Source: CAYPXJ01 sp964414595 | GTDB taxonomy: Bacteria; Pseudomonadota; Alphaproteobacteria; Rickettsiales; CAIJLX01 | DNA: 64,000 bases | Assembly (NCBI GenBank): GCA_964414595.1 | Contig: CAYPXJ010000003.1 | Span: 1 to 64,000 of the forward strand | Direction: 5' to 3' | Shown: positions 45,355-53,523 of the stretch, in pieces | Numbering within the stretch: position 1 is the stretch's first letter | Layout of the letters: every line of letters starts with the position of its first letter | Position numbers and translations under genes: made by a program | Notes under the pieces: generated by a model | The model's input: only the letters and a program-made list of their open reading frames with translations | The model's database searches: none | Told to the model about the DNA's origin: nothing

Positions 45355-46866
45355 ATGGCGCAAATTAAATTCGATGCCGATTTTACCACGCTAGAAGCAC
45401 AATCAATTCTCAAAAACGATCCGATTTACAAAAGCTATTACGATAGCGACGCTAATTTACAACTGCGTACCAGTGTCAGCGCGCTGACCTTTAAATCTCT
45501 CTACCAATATGACGGCGCGGACGACACTATCAATGTCTCCTCAATCAACAAGGATAACATGGTGCTCGCGGGTGCGGGCAACGACGTCGTGGTGAATGGC
45601 GGCGGCAATGATTTTATCGATGGCGGCGCGGGCAATGATTCCATAAATGCCGGCGGCGCGTTTGATACGATTATTGGCGGCCTGGGCAACGATACGATTC
45701 ACGCCGGCACAGGTAACGATAAAATCTACGGCAATGAGGGCAATGATCTCCTCGCCGGTAACTGCCATATCGATACCTATTACGGCGGTGCAGGCGCAGA
45801 TACATTCGCACTCGGCACCACCGATAACGATCTCTTCGCCTCCAAAGCTTACGAGCGTGCGGTTAATTTCTTGAACGATCCGAACGCCGTAAATTTGGTG
45901 AATGGCCAATTCGGCGTGATGTCGAATAATTATCTCGGCGCGAATGCAAGTGTGCGCTCGGATGTCAGCGCGCGCACCTATGACGATGGCGATTACATTA
46001 TGGATTTCGAGAAGGGCGTGGATAAAATCCACATGCAGCTGGGTGCCTATAATAACATCGTGAAAACGACTGCTTCTGCCGCAGATGCGGTACGTCACGG
46101 CACCGCTGCCGGGCCGGAGCTCGGCACGCTCAGCTATTGGTTTGAGGGCGGCTACACCGTCGTGCAGGATTTGAACGGCATCGTCGATCTCATGTTCAAG
46201 GTCAAAGGCAATATCGACCTCGCTAAAACCGATTTTATGTGGGGTAACGGCACCACACAGCTTGTCGGCGGCGGTGTAGGCGATAGTAACGGCGACGGCA
46301 ACGACGTGCTCACGCTGAGCGAAGATTTCCGCGAAGCACCCGGCACGGGTTCGGTGGTGAATGGCATTTACACCTATCACCGCGGCCTTGATAATATGGC
46401 CAATGGCGGCGCGGGTAATGACCTTATCCACGGCACCGGCGGCACAGACTATCTGCTTGGCGGCGCGGGCGCGGATACGCTCAACGGCAATAACTTCATC
46501 GACGCCCTGTTCGGCGGCGCGGGCAATGATAAACTGGTCGGCGGCGCATGGCAGGATTTACTGTACGGCGGTGCGGGCAGTGACGTTTTCGCCTATAATT
46601 CCTGGACAGAATCCTACAAAAGCGTTGCCAACCCTACTTCGTTTTTTGACCGCGTGATGGATTTCGGTGCGGGCGATAAAATCGCTATCGCCAAGGCGCT
46701 GAATATCCAGAACCTGGTTATCAGCAAGGTGGACGCGGATACCTATAATGTCGGCTACAACGAGGCGAAATTCGCCGGAAGCCCGTTGAGTCCAAACAAC
46801 TTTTTCATCGAGGTGAATACGGTCGGCGGCGAAGTTTTAGGCACCGATGATTTTCTAAGTTTGTAA
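45355..46866 (+). CDS. RTX-type calcium-binding secreted protein
   Basis: 503 residues without a signal peptide. Two blocks of glycine-rich nonapeptide repeats (G-G-x-G-x-D-x-[LIF]-x) lie at about 70-150 and 348-412, for example GGAGNDSIN, GGLGNDTIH, GGAGADTLN and GGAGNDKLV. They form Ca2+-binding parallel beta-rolls. Such proteins leave the cell through a type I secretion system using a C-terminal signal; the last 60 residues here are suitable but unproven. No secretion genes are adjacent. Between the blocks is an approximately 190-residue region of unknown fold. The 200-nt upstream leader has a good GGGAGGG ribosome site. Confidence 0.88.
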   Translation: MAQIKFDADFTTLEAQSILKNDPIYKSYYDSDANLQLRTSVSALTFKSLYQYDGADDTINVSSINKDNMVLAGAGNDVVVNGGGNDFIDGGAGNDSINAGGAFDTIIGGLGNDTIHAGTGNDKIYGNEGNDLLAGNCHIDTYYGGAGADTFALGTTDNDLFASKAYERAVNFLNDPNAVNLVNGQFGVMSNNYLGANASVRSDVSARTYDDGDYIMDFEKGVDKIHMQLGAYNNIVKTTASAADAVRHGTAAGPELGTLSYWFEGGYTVVQDLNGIVDLMFKVKGNIDLAKTDFMWGNGTTQLVGGGVGDSNGDGNDVLTLSEDFREAPGTGSVVNGIYTYHRGLDNMANGGAGNDLIHGTGGTDYLLGGAGADTLNGNNFIDALFGGAGNDKLVGGAWQDLLYGGAGSDVFAYNSWTESYKSVANPTSFFDRVMDFGAGDKIAIAKALNIQNLVISKVDADTYNVGYNEAKFAGSPLSPNNFFIEVNTVGGEVLGTDDFLSL

Positions 46867-46889
46867 TCGCCTAAGCCTAGGGGAAGTTA

Positions 46890-46973
46890 ATAAATTCGCC
46901 AGGGTGTTGCGTACTGCCGGGTTTCGAGAACGGTCGAACCCTTAAATGTGCCGACATCCTGGTAGAATTTATT
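46890..46973. repeat. CTAG-arm palindromic element, short copy
   Basis: Perfect outer arms AATAAATTC / GAATTTATT, with G-CCAGGGTGT / ACATCCTGG-TA inside: CTAG has become CCAG with CTGG opposite, a compensated change. The core is reduced. Its right arm overlaps the gshB stop. Confidence 0.82.
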
Positions 46974-47919
46974 GCTTTCTAAAAGCGACCAGCCGCTTCT
47001 CCGCCGCATCCCAATATTTGGCTTCCATCTTCCCTCCTTGCATGCGATTCAGGCGCATGAGTGTGGCGGTGCAGGTCACGTTAATTTCCGTGAGATAATG
47101 GCCAATCAAATCAATCCCGACAAAAAACAAATCGCGTTTCTTCAGTTCCTTGCCGATGGCTTTGCAAATTTCTTTATCATCTTCATCCAGCTCATACAGC
47201 GAATCGACACTATCACGATACACGCGAAATTCATGCGCGGGCGGCGTGGTGCAAATCGCGCCGACCACTTTGCCATCAAAAAAGATGATGCGCTTATTGC
47301 CCTTAAAAATTTCCGGCAGAAATTTCTGCATGATAATGGGCTCGTTATATTGTTTAAGCGCGGCCTCGAGTTTATCCACCGCATCCGGGTCGCGCGGCTC
47401 GAGCTGAAAAATACCGCGGCCATGGTATTCGTAAAGCGGCTTCACCACCACATGGCGATAGCTTTCATAAAAATCGAGCAGCAGCTCCATATCCTGGCTG
47501 ATAAGTGTCGGCGGCATAAACTGCAAAAAATCATGCGGGAAAAATTTTTCCGGGCAGTTGCGAATCCAGAATGCGTCATTGAGCAGCAGCACTTTGTCGC
47601 GAATGCGTTCCAGAATATAGGTCGAAGTCACGTAGCGCATATCAAAGGGCGGATGCTGGCGCACATGCACCATATCCATCGTGCCGATATCCACCACCTC
47701 TTCCGCGCCCTGGCTGTAAAACACCTTTTTGCTGGTATCAACTTTTACATAGGTCCCGCGCGCGAGCACCTTGCCATCCAGTAGCGTCAGCGCTTCCGGG
47801 CGGTAGTGAAACACGCGATGCCCACGGCGGCAGGCTTCTTCCATGAGGATGAGCGAAGTGGTCTCGCCCGGTGCCGTTTGCTCCATCGACTCCATTTGAA
47901 ATGCCACGCGCAATTTCAT
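46969..47919 (-). CDS. gshB: Glutathione synthetase
   Basis: Joins gamma-Glu-Cys and Gly with ATP. 316 residues from ATG 47919 (MKLRVAFQMESMEQ). GshB signatures: HVRQHPPFDMRYVTSTYILE (substrate region), an ATP-grasp core with VVKPLYEYHGRGIFQL, and FFVGIDLIGHYLTEINVTC for metal and glutathione binding. Length typical of bacterial GshB; homology is clear though the N-terminus is somewhat diverged. It may supply glutathione for the phytochelatin synthase-like enzyme at the window start. Confidence 0.92.
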   Translation of the reverse strand: MKLRVAFQMESMEQTAPGETTSLILMEEACRRGHRVFHYRPEALTLLDGKVLARGTYVKVDTSKKVFYSQGAEEVVDIGTMDMVHVRQHPPFDMRYVTSTYILERIRDKVLLLNDAFWIRNCPEKFFPHDFLQFMPPTLISQDMELLLDFYESYRHVVVKPLYEYHGRGIFQLEPRDPDAVDKLEAALKQYNEPIIMQKFLPEIFKGNKRIIFFDGKVVGAICTTPPAHEFRVYRDSVDSLYELDEDDKEICKAIGKELKKRDLFFVGIDLIGHYLTEINVTCTATLMRLNRMQGGKMEAKYWDAAEKRLVAFRKQ

Positions 47920-47958
47920 ATAATCTCTGAACTCCCTAGAGGTACATAACACATTCTT

Positions 47959-48309
47959 ATGCCAGACGATACCCCCACCACTATTACCGATAAAATAAGA
48001 GATTTGGCCTATAACACGGCGGATTTTTGCCGACGCACGGTAAAAGGTTTTGGCGATAATCGCGTCAGTACCTACCGCGATGCCGTGAGCACCATTCTCT
48101 GGCAGGCCGTAAAGGAGGAAGGCGAGAACGCGGTGCTTAATCTAAAATTCAACGATATTACCTACGCTTCTCTCTACGATGCGGCGCGCATAGCATTGGA
48201 TGATGCGCCAAAGCGTCCTGCGCTTAAACCCCGCCGTGGCGGCAAGCACGTCAGCAGTCTGCGGGATGCAGGCAGCGCATTGAAGAAAAACGCCCGCGAA
48301 GATCGTTAA
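47959..48309 (+). CDS. Hypothetical protein
   Basis: 116 residues, soluble, basic C-terminus (RPALKPRRGGKH). Divergent from gshB with a 39-base gap; its stop overlaps by three bases with the stop of the convergent gene. No family recognised and no membrane or signal segment. Confidence 0.65.
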   Translation: MPDDTPTTITDKIRDLAYNTADFCRRTVKGFGDNRVSTYRDAVSTILWQAVKEEGENAVLNLKFNDITYASLYDAARIALDDAPKRPALKPRRGGKHVSSLRDAGSALKKNAREDR

Positions 48310-48724
48310 CGGCCTCTGCCGAAAAATTTCTGCATCATTCCTTTAAGCGAATCAAAAAGCCCGCTCGCCGCTTTCGTGGGCTCCTCTTCCGGCATCAATC
48401 GCATCATAATAAGCTTATCGTTCACCGTATCGCGATCGAAATAGGGATGGCCGGTCGCATCCGTTATCGTTCCCATTTTTAATACATCTTTCAGGGCATC
48501 GGCCACGTACAGCTCATCATCCGATACCTTAAAAATAAGCCCACGATCGATGTCGATCTCTTCAAGCATGCTTTCAAAATAGGGCATTTTATGGGTATGA
48601 ACGCCTGGTTCGGCACCGGGCGAGCGGTGATACCACACCCACTCAAGCAACTGATGCCCGTTGGGGTGTTTGTCGATCGCACGCAGAAACCCAGTATTTT
48701 TTCAATTTCCTGTGCAGTAGCCAT
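48306..48724 (-). pseudogene. Hypothetical gene with a probable one-base frameshift
   Basis: ATG 48724 starts MATAQEIEKILGF, then the frame shifts and continues as LRAIDKHPNGHQLLEWVWYH through to a stop at 48306. Both parts look coding and adjoin smoothly if one base is added between 48683 and 48702, where an A6 run (minus strand) and GGGTTT lie. A start at TTG 48650 would lose the first 25 residues. The product would be about 139 residues, soluble, with a cupin-like PGAEPGVHTHKM stretch. Either a sequencing error or a decaying gene. Confidence 0.6.
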
Positions 48725-48782
48725 GGCGTCAGGATACACCCCCGTAAATAAGCTGGCAATCCAGGAAACTTGCACTTTTTTC

Positions 48783-48859
48783 AAATTCGCTAGGGCAAAA
48801 AGTACATGAGGAGCGGAAGCGCAGAGAATCAGCATTCGCAGCAAGCCCTAGTAGAATTT
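48783..48859. repeat. CTAG-arm palindromic element, shortened
   Basis: Arms AAATTC-G-CTAGGGC / GCCCTAG-TA-GAATTT. The left half of the core is gone; the right half (AAGTACATGAGGAGCGGAAGCGCAGA) remains. Confidence 0.8.
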
Positions 48860-48897
48860 CTGGCATTTCCCCTAAAAACGCTCTAAAAACCCACTCC

Positions 48898-50226
48898 ATG
48901 CGCATTGTGGTGATAGGAACGGGCTACGTGGGCCTCGTAACCGGCGTATGTTTCGCCGAGTTGGGTTTGCAGGTAACCTGCGTCGATAAAGACGCGGAAA
49001 AAATCGCGCGTTTGAAATCGGGTTTGTGCCCGATTTATGAGCCCGGCCTGCCGGAGCTGATGAAGAAAAACGCGCCGCGCCTCGTCTATACGCACGATCT
49101 GGCCGAGGCTTTCCGCGAAGGGCCGGATGCCGTTTTCATCGCTGTGGGAACCCCCACCGACGATCGTAATGGCGGCGCGGATCTGTCGCATGTATTCGCC
49201 GCGGCGGAATCTTTCGCGCCGCTATTGAAAGAAGATGCCATCATCGTCACCAAATCCACCGTCCCGGTCGGCACCGGCGCGAAACTGCGCGCGATTCTTG
49301 CCAACGCTCGGCCAAAACTAAAATTCCATATCGTCTCTAATCCCGAATTTTTGCGGCAGGGATACGCGGTGCATGATTTTCTGCATCCGGATCGCCTTAT
49401 TGTCGGTGTGGAGAGCGACACGGCGCGCGAATTCATGCAAAAACTTTATCTGCCGCTTTGCGTGCAGCATTCGCCGGGCGCGCGGCATGTGTTGTTCACC
49501 GATATCCAAACCGCTGAGCTTATCAAATATGCGGCGAACGCATTTCTTGCGACCAAAATCAGCTTCATCAACGAGATGGCTGATATCTGCGAAAGCGTTG
49601 GCGCGAATATAAGCGAAGTGGCGGAGGGCATGGGTCTTGATCCCCGCATTGGCCCGCTCTACCTGCAGCCCGGCCCCGGCTTTGGCGGTTCCTGTTTCCC
49701 TAAGGATACGCGCGCGCTCGCGCACATTGCACAAGAAGCGGGCTCAAAAAGCAAACTGGTCAGCGCCGTTGTCGCGTTTAATGATGCGCGTAAGCAAAAC
49801 ATGGCGCAAAAAATCATCGCCGCTTTTGATAGCGATGTAAAAAACAAAACGATTGCTGTGCTTGGCCTCGCCTTCAAATCCGGCACCGACGATATGCGCG
49901 AATCCGCCGCGCTCACCATCCTGCCTGCGCTTCTTAAAGCGGGCGCCACCGTCCGCGCTTACGATCCGGAAGCGATGGCGAATGCCAAAAAACTTCTTCC
50001 TGCGGTGCAGTTTTCCAAAGACGTTCGCGTCTGCTGTGAAAATGCCGATGGTGTGGTGATTCTCACCGAATGGCCGGAATTTGCAGGCCTCAGCCTTGCG
50101 ATGCTGAAATCCTGGCTTGCACAGCCTGTGGTCGTGGATTTACGCAATCTCTTCTCGCTTGAGGCGATGCAGGCGGCTGGATTTACGTATCACTCCATTG
50201 GCCGCAGTAAGGTCGATAATCGCTAA
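48898..50226 (+). CDS. ugd: UDP-glucose 6-dehydrogenase family protein
   Basis: 442 residues. N-terminal Rossmann domain MRIVVIGTGYVGLVTGVCFAELG, the VAVGTP-like PDAVFIAVGTPTDD, and the catalytic Cys in GPGFGGSCFPKDTRAL; ends with an UDP-binding C-domain (KNKTIAVLGLAFKSGTDDMRES). Makes UDP-glucuronate for polysaccharide or LPS. It resembles the UDP-Glc type more than the UDP-ManNAc or GDP-Man types. The gene ends four bases before the stop of a convergent regulator. Confidence 0.93.
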   Translation: MRIVVIGTGYVGLVTGVCFAELGLQVTCVDKDAEKIARLKSGLCPIYEPGLPELMKKNAPRLVYTHDLAEAFREGPDAVFIAVGTPTDDRNGGADLSHVFAAAESFAPLLKEDAIIVTKSTVPVGTGAKLRAILANARPKLKFHIVSNPEFLRQGYAVHDFLHPDRLIVGVESDTAREFMQKLYLPLCVQHSPGARHVLFTDIQTAELIKYAANAFLATKISFINEMADICESVGANISEVAEGMGLDPRIGPLYLQPGPGFGGSCFPKDTRALAHIAQEAGSKSKLVSAVVAFNDARKQNMAQKIIAAFDSDVKNKTIAVLGLAFKSGTDDMRESAALTILPALLKAGATVRAYDPEAMANAKKLLPAVQFSKDVRVCCENADGVVILTEWPEFAGLSLAMLKSWLAQPVVVDLRNLFSLEAMQAAGFTYHSIGRSKVDNR

Positions 50227-50230
50227 TCGA

Positions 50231-51577
50231 TTAACGATTAACGGTCTTCTTTTTCCTGTAGATCGTTGCTTGTCCAATTCCCAGCTGATCGGAAACTTTC
50301 GCTACCGTCGCGTCTTTCTGCCGCAGCAAAGCGGTAATCACATCCTGCTCGATTTTTTCCATCGTTTTGATATTTCCGTCGGCATCTTCAAGCGCTACGG
50401 TCAGGCTGCCGGCCGCGGCATAAGATTCACCGGCGGTGAGATAGGGCTCTACATCCGCGCGCGTCATCACGGGCCCTGCTGCCATCAGCACGGCGCGATG
50501 TATCACGCTGTTAAGTTCGCGCTCGTTGCCCGGCCAGCTATAGCGCGCCAGTCGTTTAAGCGCTTCGTCATCCATGTGCGCGATGTGCTTTTGTTCTTTC
50601 GCCGCGCACGCAACCACAGCGGCCACTGCCAAAGTCGCAATATCTTCGTTACGTTCGCGCAGCGGCGGAATATGCAGTGGGAAATATTGCATGCCGTAAT
50701 ATAAATCTTCACGAAATGCCCCACGTTTGACAAGCGCAGACAGATCTTCGCGCGAGGAAGCCATAATGCGAAAATCAAACGGTCGCTCCTGCGGATTTTT
50801 AGCGTTATACGCGGCCTTCAAAAGCCGTTCGAGTCGCAGTTGCTCCTCCGCGGAGAGCATCTCGATATCTTCAATAAAAACCGTGCCGTCTTTGGCTTTT
50901 TCCAGCGCGCTGTCAGAGGAAAAATTTTCCAGCGCAGACGCGTCCGGCACGCCCGCATGCACCACCGTAAACGGGCCGCTTGCGCGTTTGCTGCTGGCGT
51001 GAATTGCGCGTGCGAGGCGCTCTTTTTCGGTGCCGTTTTCACCCGTAATCAGCAAGGGCAAATCAGAATGCGCCGCTTTTCGCGCCGTTTGCACCAGGTT
51101 TTTCAAACTTCCATAAGCGCCCGCGAAATCATCCAGGAAATAGCGGCCCGCCTGCATTTTTCGCAGGCACTCCGCCTCGTGTCGCAGGGCAAAAAACTTC
51201 AGCGCATTGGTAATAGTTGCTTCCAAACGCGCGTCCGTGGTGGGAAAAGTAAGAAAATCAAACGCGCCACGACGCAGGAAATCCGCCACTTCCGGCAGAT
51301 TTGTGCCCGTATTAAAATGGGTGCTCGTTTCCGTCAGCACAATTACCGGTGTATGTTTCCAAACCTCCGAAAAGCCCAGAATTCCGCCATCTTTTGTACG
51401 CGCAAGTTCCGCGCTGATGAGCACTATTTTTGCACGAATGTTATTTTTCGCGGAATTCTGCGCTTCTTGAAGGTTGTCGAAGGAGGCAACCGGCAAAGCA
51501 AGCTGGCGCTCGACCATCATTTCAAGCGTTAAACGTCGTGAAATGATATTTTCAATAAGCAGGATGGAATCTATCAT
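50231..51577 (-). CDS. Degenerate NtrC-like regulator (pseudo-receiver, AAA+ without GAFTGA, Fis HTH)
   Basis: 448 residues with the domain order of a sigma-54 activator, but key sites have changed. The receiver-like N-domain (1-125) has ILLIEN in place of the acidic pair and no Asp at the phosphorylation position (IVLISAEL), and the late Lys position is F (FDFLTFPT). The AAA+ part has an unusual Walker A, GENGTEKERLARAIH (normally G-E-S-G-T-G-K-E), and lacks the GAFTGA loop; the Walker B equivalent is GTVFIEDIEML. R-finger-like REDLYYGMQYFPLHIPPLRERNEDI is kept, and a Fis-type HTH (VAKVSDQLGIGQATIYRK) closes it. It probably binds DNA without activating sigma-54 polymerase. Confidence 0.82.
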   Translation of the reverse strand: MIDSILLIENIISRRLTLEMMVERQLALPVASFDNLQEAQNSAKNNIRAKIVLISAELARTKDGGILGFSEVWKHTPVIVLTETSTHFNTGTNLPEVADFLRRGAFDFLTFPTTDARLEATITNALKFFALRHEAECLRKMQAGRYFLDDFAGAYGSLKNLVQTARKAAHSDLPLLITGENGTEKERLARAIHASSKRASGPFTVVHAGVPDASALENFSSDSALEKAKDGTVFIEDIEMLSAEEQLRLERLLKAAYNAKNPQERPFDFRIMASSREDLSALVKRGAFREDLYYGMQYFPLHIPPLRERNEDIATLAVAAVVACAAKEQKHIAHMDDEALKRLARYSWPGNERELNSVIHRAVLMAAGPVMTRADVEPYLTAGESYAAAGSLTVALEDADGNIKTMEKIEQDVITALLRQKDATVAKVSDQLGIGQATIYRKKKTVNR

Positions 51578-51655
51578 AATGAGAGTATAGCCCGGTTTTT
51601 ACCTGCGTCTAGTTTTTTAACATATTGAGTTATAGGTATATTTGAAAACCAGCCA

Positions 51656-51678
51656 GAGACTCTCGATATGAGAGGCTC
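51656..51678. terminator. Stem-loop in the region after tRNA-Pro
   Basis: GAGACTCTC-GATAT-GAGAGGCTC, 9-bp stem with one mismatch, within the 345-base stretch (51578-51922) between the regulator start and the tRNA. No long T-run, so terminator function is a guess. I see no convincing gene in this stretch. Confidence 0.35.
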
Positions 51679-51922
51679 AGAATCCCGCCAAAGAAAATAG
51701 GATATTTCCTAGATTTTTTGATTTTGCCTCCCCTGACGATGTCAACATCTGCGGAACGCCTCGTCCTGATGCGCTTACCTTGCCCCTTCGCACAATATGT
51801 AACATGCGTCACCATCCGCGGAATATATGGGTTTTTCTTGGTCCACTTCCGAAAAAATGGCCTTCAGAGTCGATTTTTCTTGCAATATATACGTGTTTCG
51901 TTCCGCAAAAAATGGCGGAAAA

Positions 51923-51999
51923 TGGTCGGGACGACTGGATTTGAACCAGCGACCCCCAGTCCCCCAGACTGGTGCGCTACCAGGCTGCGCTACGCCCCG
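51923..51999 (-). tRNA. tRNA-Pro(GGG)
   Basis: On the minus strand, CGGGGCG...CGTCCCG forms the acceptor stem (one G-T pair); D-arm GCGCAGCCTGGTAGCGC, anticodon arm CCAGT-CTGGGGG-ACTGG with anticodon GGG, T-arm GCTGGTTCAAATCCAGT, discriminator A and encoded CCA. All four stems close. Confidence 0.93.
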
Positions 52000-52118
52000 A
52001 CATTCACCAGCATATCTCGCGCCTGGTGATTTTATTCGCGCATAAGCTTCGCTTATTGCGCTGGGCTGCGCTACGCCCCGACATTCACCAGCATATCTCG
52101 CGCCTGGTGATTTTATTC
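51983..52118. repeat. 81-bp-spaced direct repeat running into the assembly gap
   Basis: The 55-base stretch at 51983-52037, which includes the 5' part of the tRNA-Pro and its upstream flank, is repeated exactly at 52064-52118, directly before the N run. Unit spacing is 81 bases. The intervening 26 bases contain ATAAGCTTCGCTTAT, a small palindrome. Confidence 0.9.
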
Positions 52119-52218
52119 NNNNNNNNNNNNNNNNNNNNNNNNNNNNNNNNNNNNNNNNNNNNNNNNNNNNNNNNNNNNNNNNNNNNNNNNNNNNNNNNNN
52201 NNNNNNNNNNNNNNNNNN
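52119..52218. other. Assembly gap of 100 N
   Basis: Exactly 100 undetermined bases, the usual placeholder for a gap of unknown length. It begins at the end of a tandem repeat copy, so the true array length is unknown. The 40 bases that follow show no match to the repeat. Confidence 0.98.
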
Positions 52219-52271
52219 GCACCTACGCTTGGCGCTGGATGCAATGCCGGCGCACTATAGGTTTTTAGAGG

Positions 52272-52391
52272 AAAAACGCAACGATCTGTTTTCAGTAACT
52301 AGATTCGTTAGTTGCGTTAGGCGTGAACGGTGAGGCAGAGGTTTGAGAAATCCGAAGCGGAGTGTCCAGAAATGCCAGCTTAGTAGCGTTT
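52272..52391. repeat. CTAG-family palindromic element, decayed copy
   Basis: AAAACGC and GCGTTTT bound a decayed copy; the left arm GCGTTAGGCGTGAACGG and core GGTTTGAGAAATCCGAAGCGGAGTGTCC are recognisable, the right half of the core is deleted and GCCAGCTTAG-TA-GCG remains. Touches the MerR stop. Confidence 0.65.
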
Positions 52392-52870
52392 TACTTCGCT
52401 TGTTTCAACGTAGCGCGCATTTCATCCAGCTCTTCCAGCACGCGCTGAAGCTGTTGCGCCTTTTCTTTATTCACCGGCACAGAATTTTGTTTCACCGGTT
52501 TTTCGGCTTCGAATAAATCTTGCTGACGCGCGTCGGCGGGCATGGTGTTTCTCCTGACAAGCTGCACGCCGTTGAGCGTGATCGCATGGGTTGGCTGCTG
52601 GCGCAGCACTTCCTGCGCTACTTTGATGGAGTGGCCTTCGCCATGCAACAAATGTTTGATGCGACGAAGCGCATCAATATCTTCCGGGCGATAATAGCGA
52701 TGACCGCCGCGGCGTTTAATTGGCTTGATTTGTTTGAATTTGGTTTCCCAAAAACGCAGCACGTGTTGCGGCAGTTCAAGAATTTCCGAAGCCTCGCCGA
52801 TCGTGCGCAGTGCGCGCGCGTCTTTTTGGCGTAGGGAGGAATTGGCGTAATCAGAAAGATGTGTGTGCAT
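52391..52870 (-). CDS. MerR family transcriptional regulator
   Basis: 159 residues. Winged-helix HTH: RTIGEASEILELPQHVLRFWE then KPIKRRGGHRYYRPEDIDALRRIKHLL, the MerR signature, and a short C-terminal helix with a Gln/Lys-rich end. No metal-binding Cys. In alphaproteobacteria this type of gene follows ihfA and precedes tRNA-Pro, exactly as here. Target genes not known. Confidence 0.9.
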   Translation of the reverse strand: MHTHLSDYANSSLRQKDARALRTIGEASEILELPQHVLRFWETKFKQIKPIKRRGGHRYYRPEDIDALRRIKHLLHGEGHSIKVAQEVLRQQPTHAITLNGVQLVRRNTMPADARQQDLFEAEKPVKQNSVPVNKEKAQQLQRVLEELDEMRATLKQAK

Positions 52871-53027
52871 AAGAATAATGATGGGCGGATACTAGAATCT
52901 CTTTTCTGAATTGCAAAAAATATTTTAGTTGCCGCAGAATTTTTTCTACTTGACGCAAGCCGTAAAAACTTGCAGCCACGCGATCGCTTTTGCCATTATT
53001 TCTACAAGAAAAATTAGGTATTATCAC
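52871..53027. other. Gene-free stretch upstream of merR
   Basis: With the element at 53028-53197 this makes up the 326-base gap between merR and ihfA. It is AT-rich with T-runs; the minus strand should hold the merR promoter but no clear -35/-10 pair stands out. No gene, RNA or further repeat seen. Confidence 0.4.
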
Positions 53028-53197
53028 AATTCGCTAGGGCGTCCGCGACAATCCGCTTGGATTGGACGACGAAGTCGCCCGAAGGGTGAGCAAGGCGAAT
53101 CAAAATGTTGGTTCTTGAGAACCGCACCGGAGTGTACATAAAAGCGCATGCGAAGCGGAAGCGCAAAAAACCGGCTGCAGCAAGCCCTAGTAGAATT
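53028..53197. repeat. CTAG-arm palindromic element, long variant
   Basis: Arms AATTC-G-CTAGGGC / GCCCTAG-TA-GAATT. The core is about 50 bases longer than usual, with extra sequence around 53045-53110 (GGACGACGAAGTCGCCCGAAGG) before GAACCGCACCGGAGTGTACAT. The right arm touches the ihfA stop. Confidence 0.8.
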
Positions 53198-53514
53198 TAG
53201 GAATTAGTACCGTTGCCGCCGCTGCTGCCGTTCATCTTCTCGGTCAGCACATGCGAAGCGTGGAATGTCACCACGCGGCGTGGGGAAATCGGCACTTCCT
53301 GTTTGGTTTTTGGGTTACGGCCCATACGCGGCTTTTTATCGCGCAGGCGAAACGCACCAAACGAGGAGATTTTAATATTTTGGCCATTCTCGAGCGCCTT
53401 GCCCATTTCCTCAAAAACTTTATCCACGAGGTCGGAGCATTCCGCGAGCGAAAACCCGAGCTTGCGGAAAATCGCTTCGGCGAGGTAGGCGCGTGTAATG
53501 GTGTTATCGGTCAT
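53197..53514 (-). CDS. ihfA: Integration host factor subunit alpha
   Basis: 105 residues, HU/IHF fold. N-terminus TRAYLAEAIFRKLGFSLAECSDLVDKVFEEM, the SSFGAFRLRDKKPRMGRNPKT beta-arm with the Pro that intercalates DNA, and HASHVLTEKMN. The Gly/Ser/Asn-rich tail is longer than in E. coli IHF. Alpha rather than beta because of the fabH-ihfA-merR order and the start sequence. Bends DNA at promoters, origins and recombination sites. Confidence 0.93.
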   Translation of the reverse strand: MTDNTITRAYLAEAIFRKLGFSLAECSDLVDKVFEEMGKALENGQNIKISSFGAFRLRDKKPRMGRNPKTKQEVPISPRRVVTFHASHVLTEKMNGSSGGNGTNS

Positions 53515-53523
53515 GAAGGGAGC

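Noticed and set aside
45600..46560. DNA-level repeats inside the RTX-like gene
   Set aside because: The periodic GGCGGCGCGGGCAATGAT-like DNA follows from the nonapeptide protein repeat and needs no separate explanation.
51630..51815. Short open frames between the regulator gene and tRNA-Pro
   Set aside because: About 60 to 100 codons, no ribosome site, composition unlike real genes here, and the plus-strand one runs into the tRNA and the N gap.
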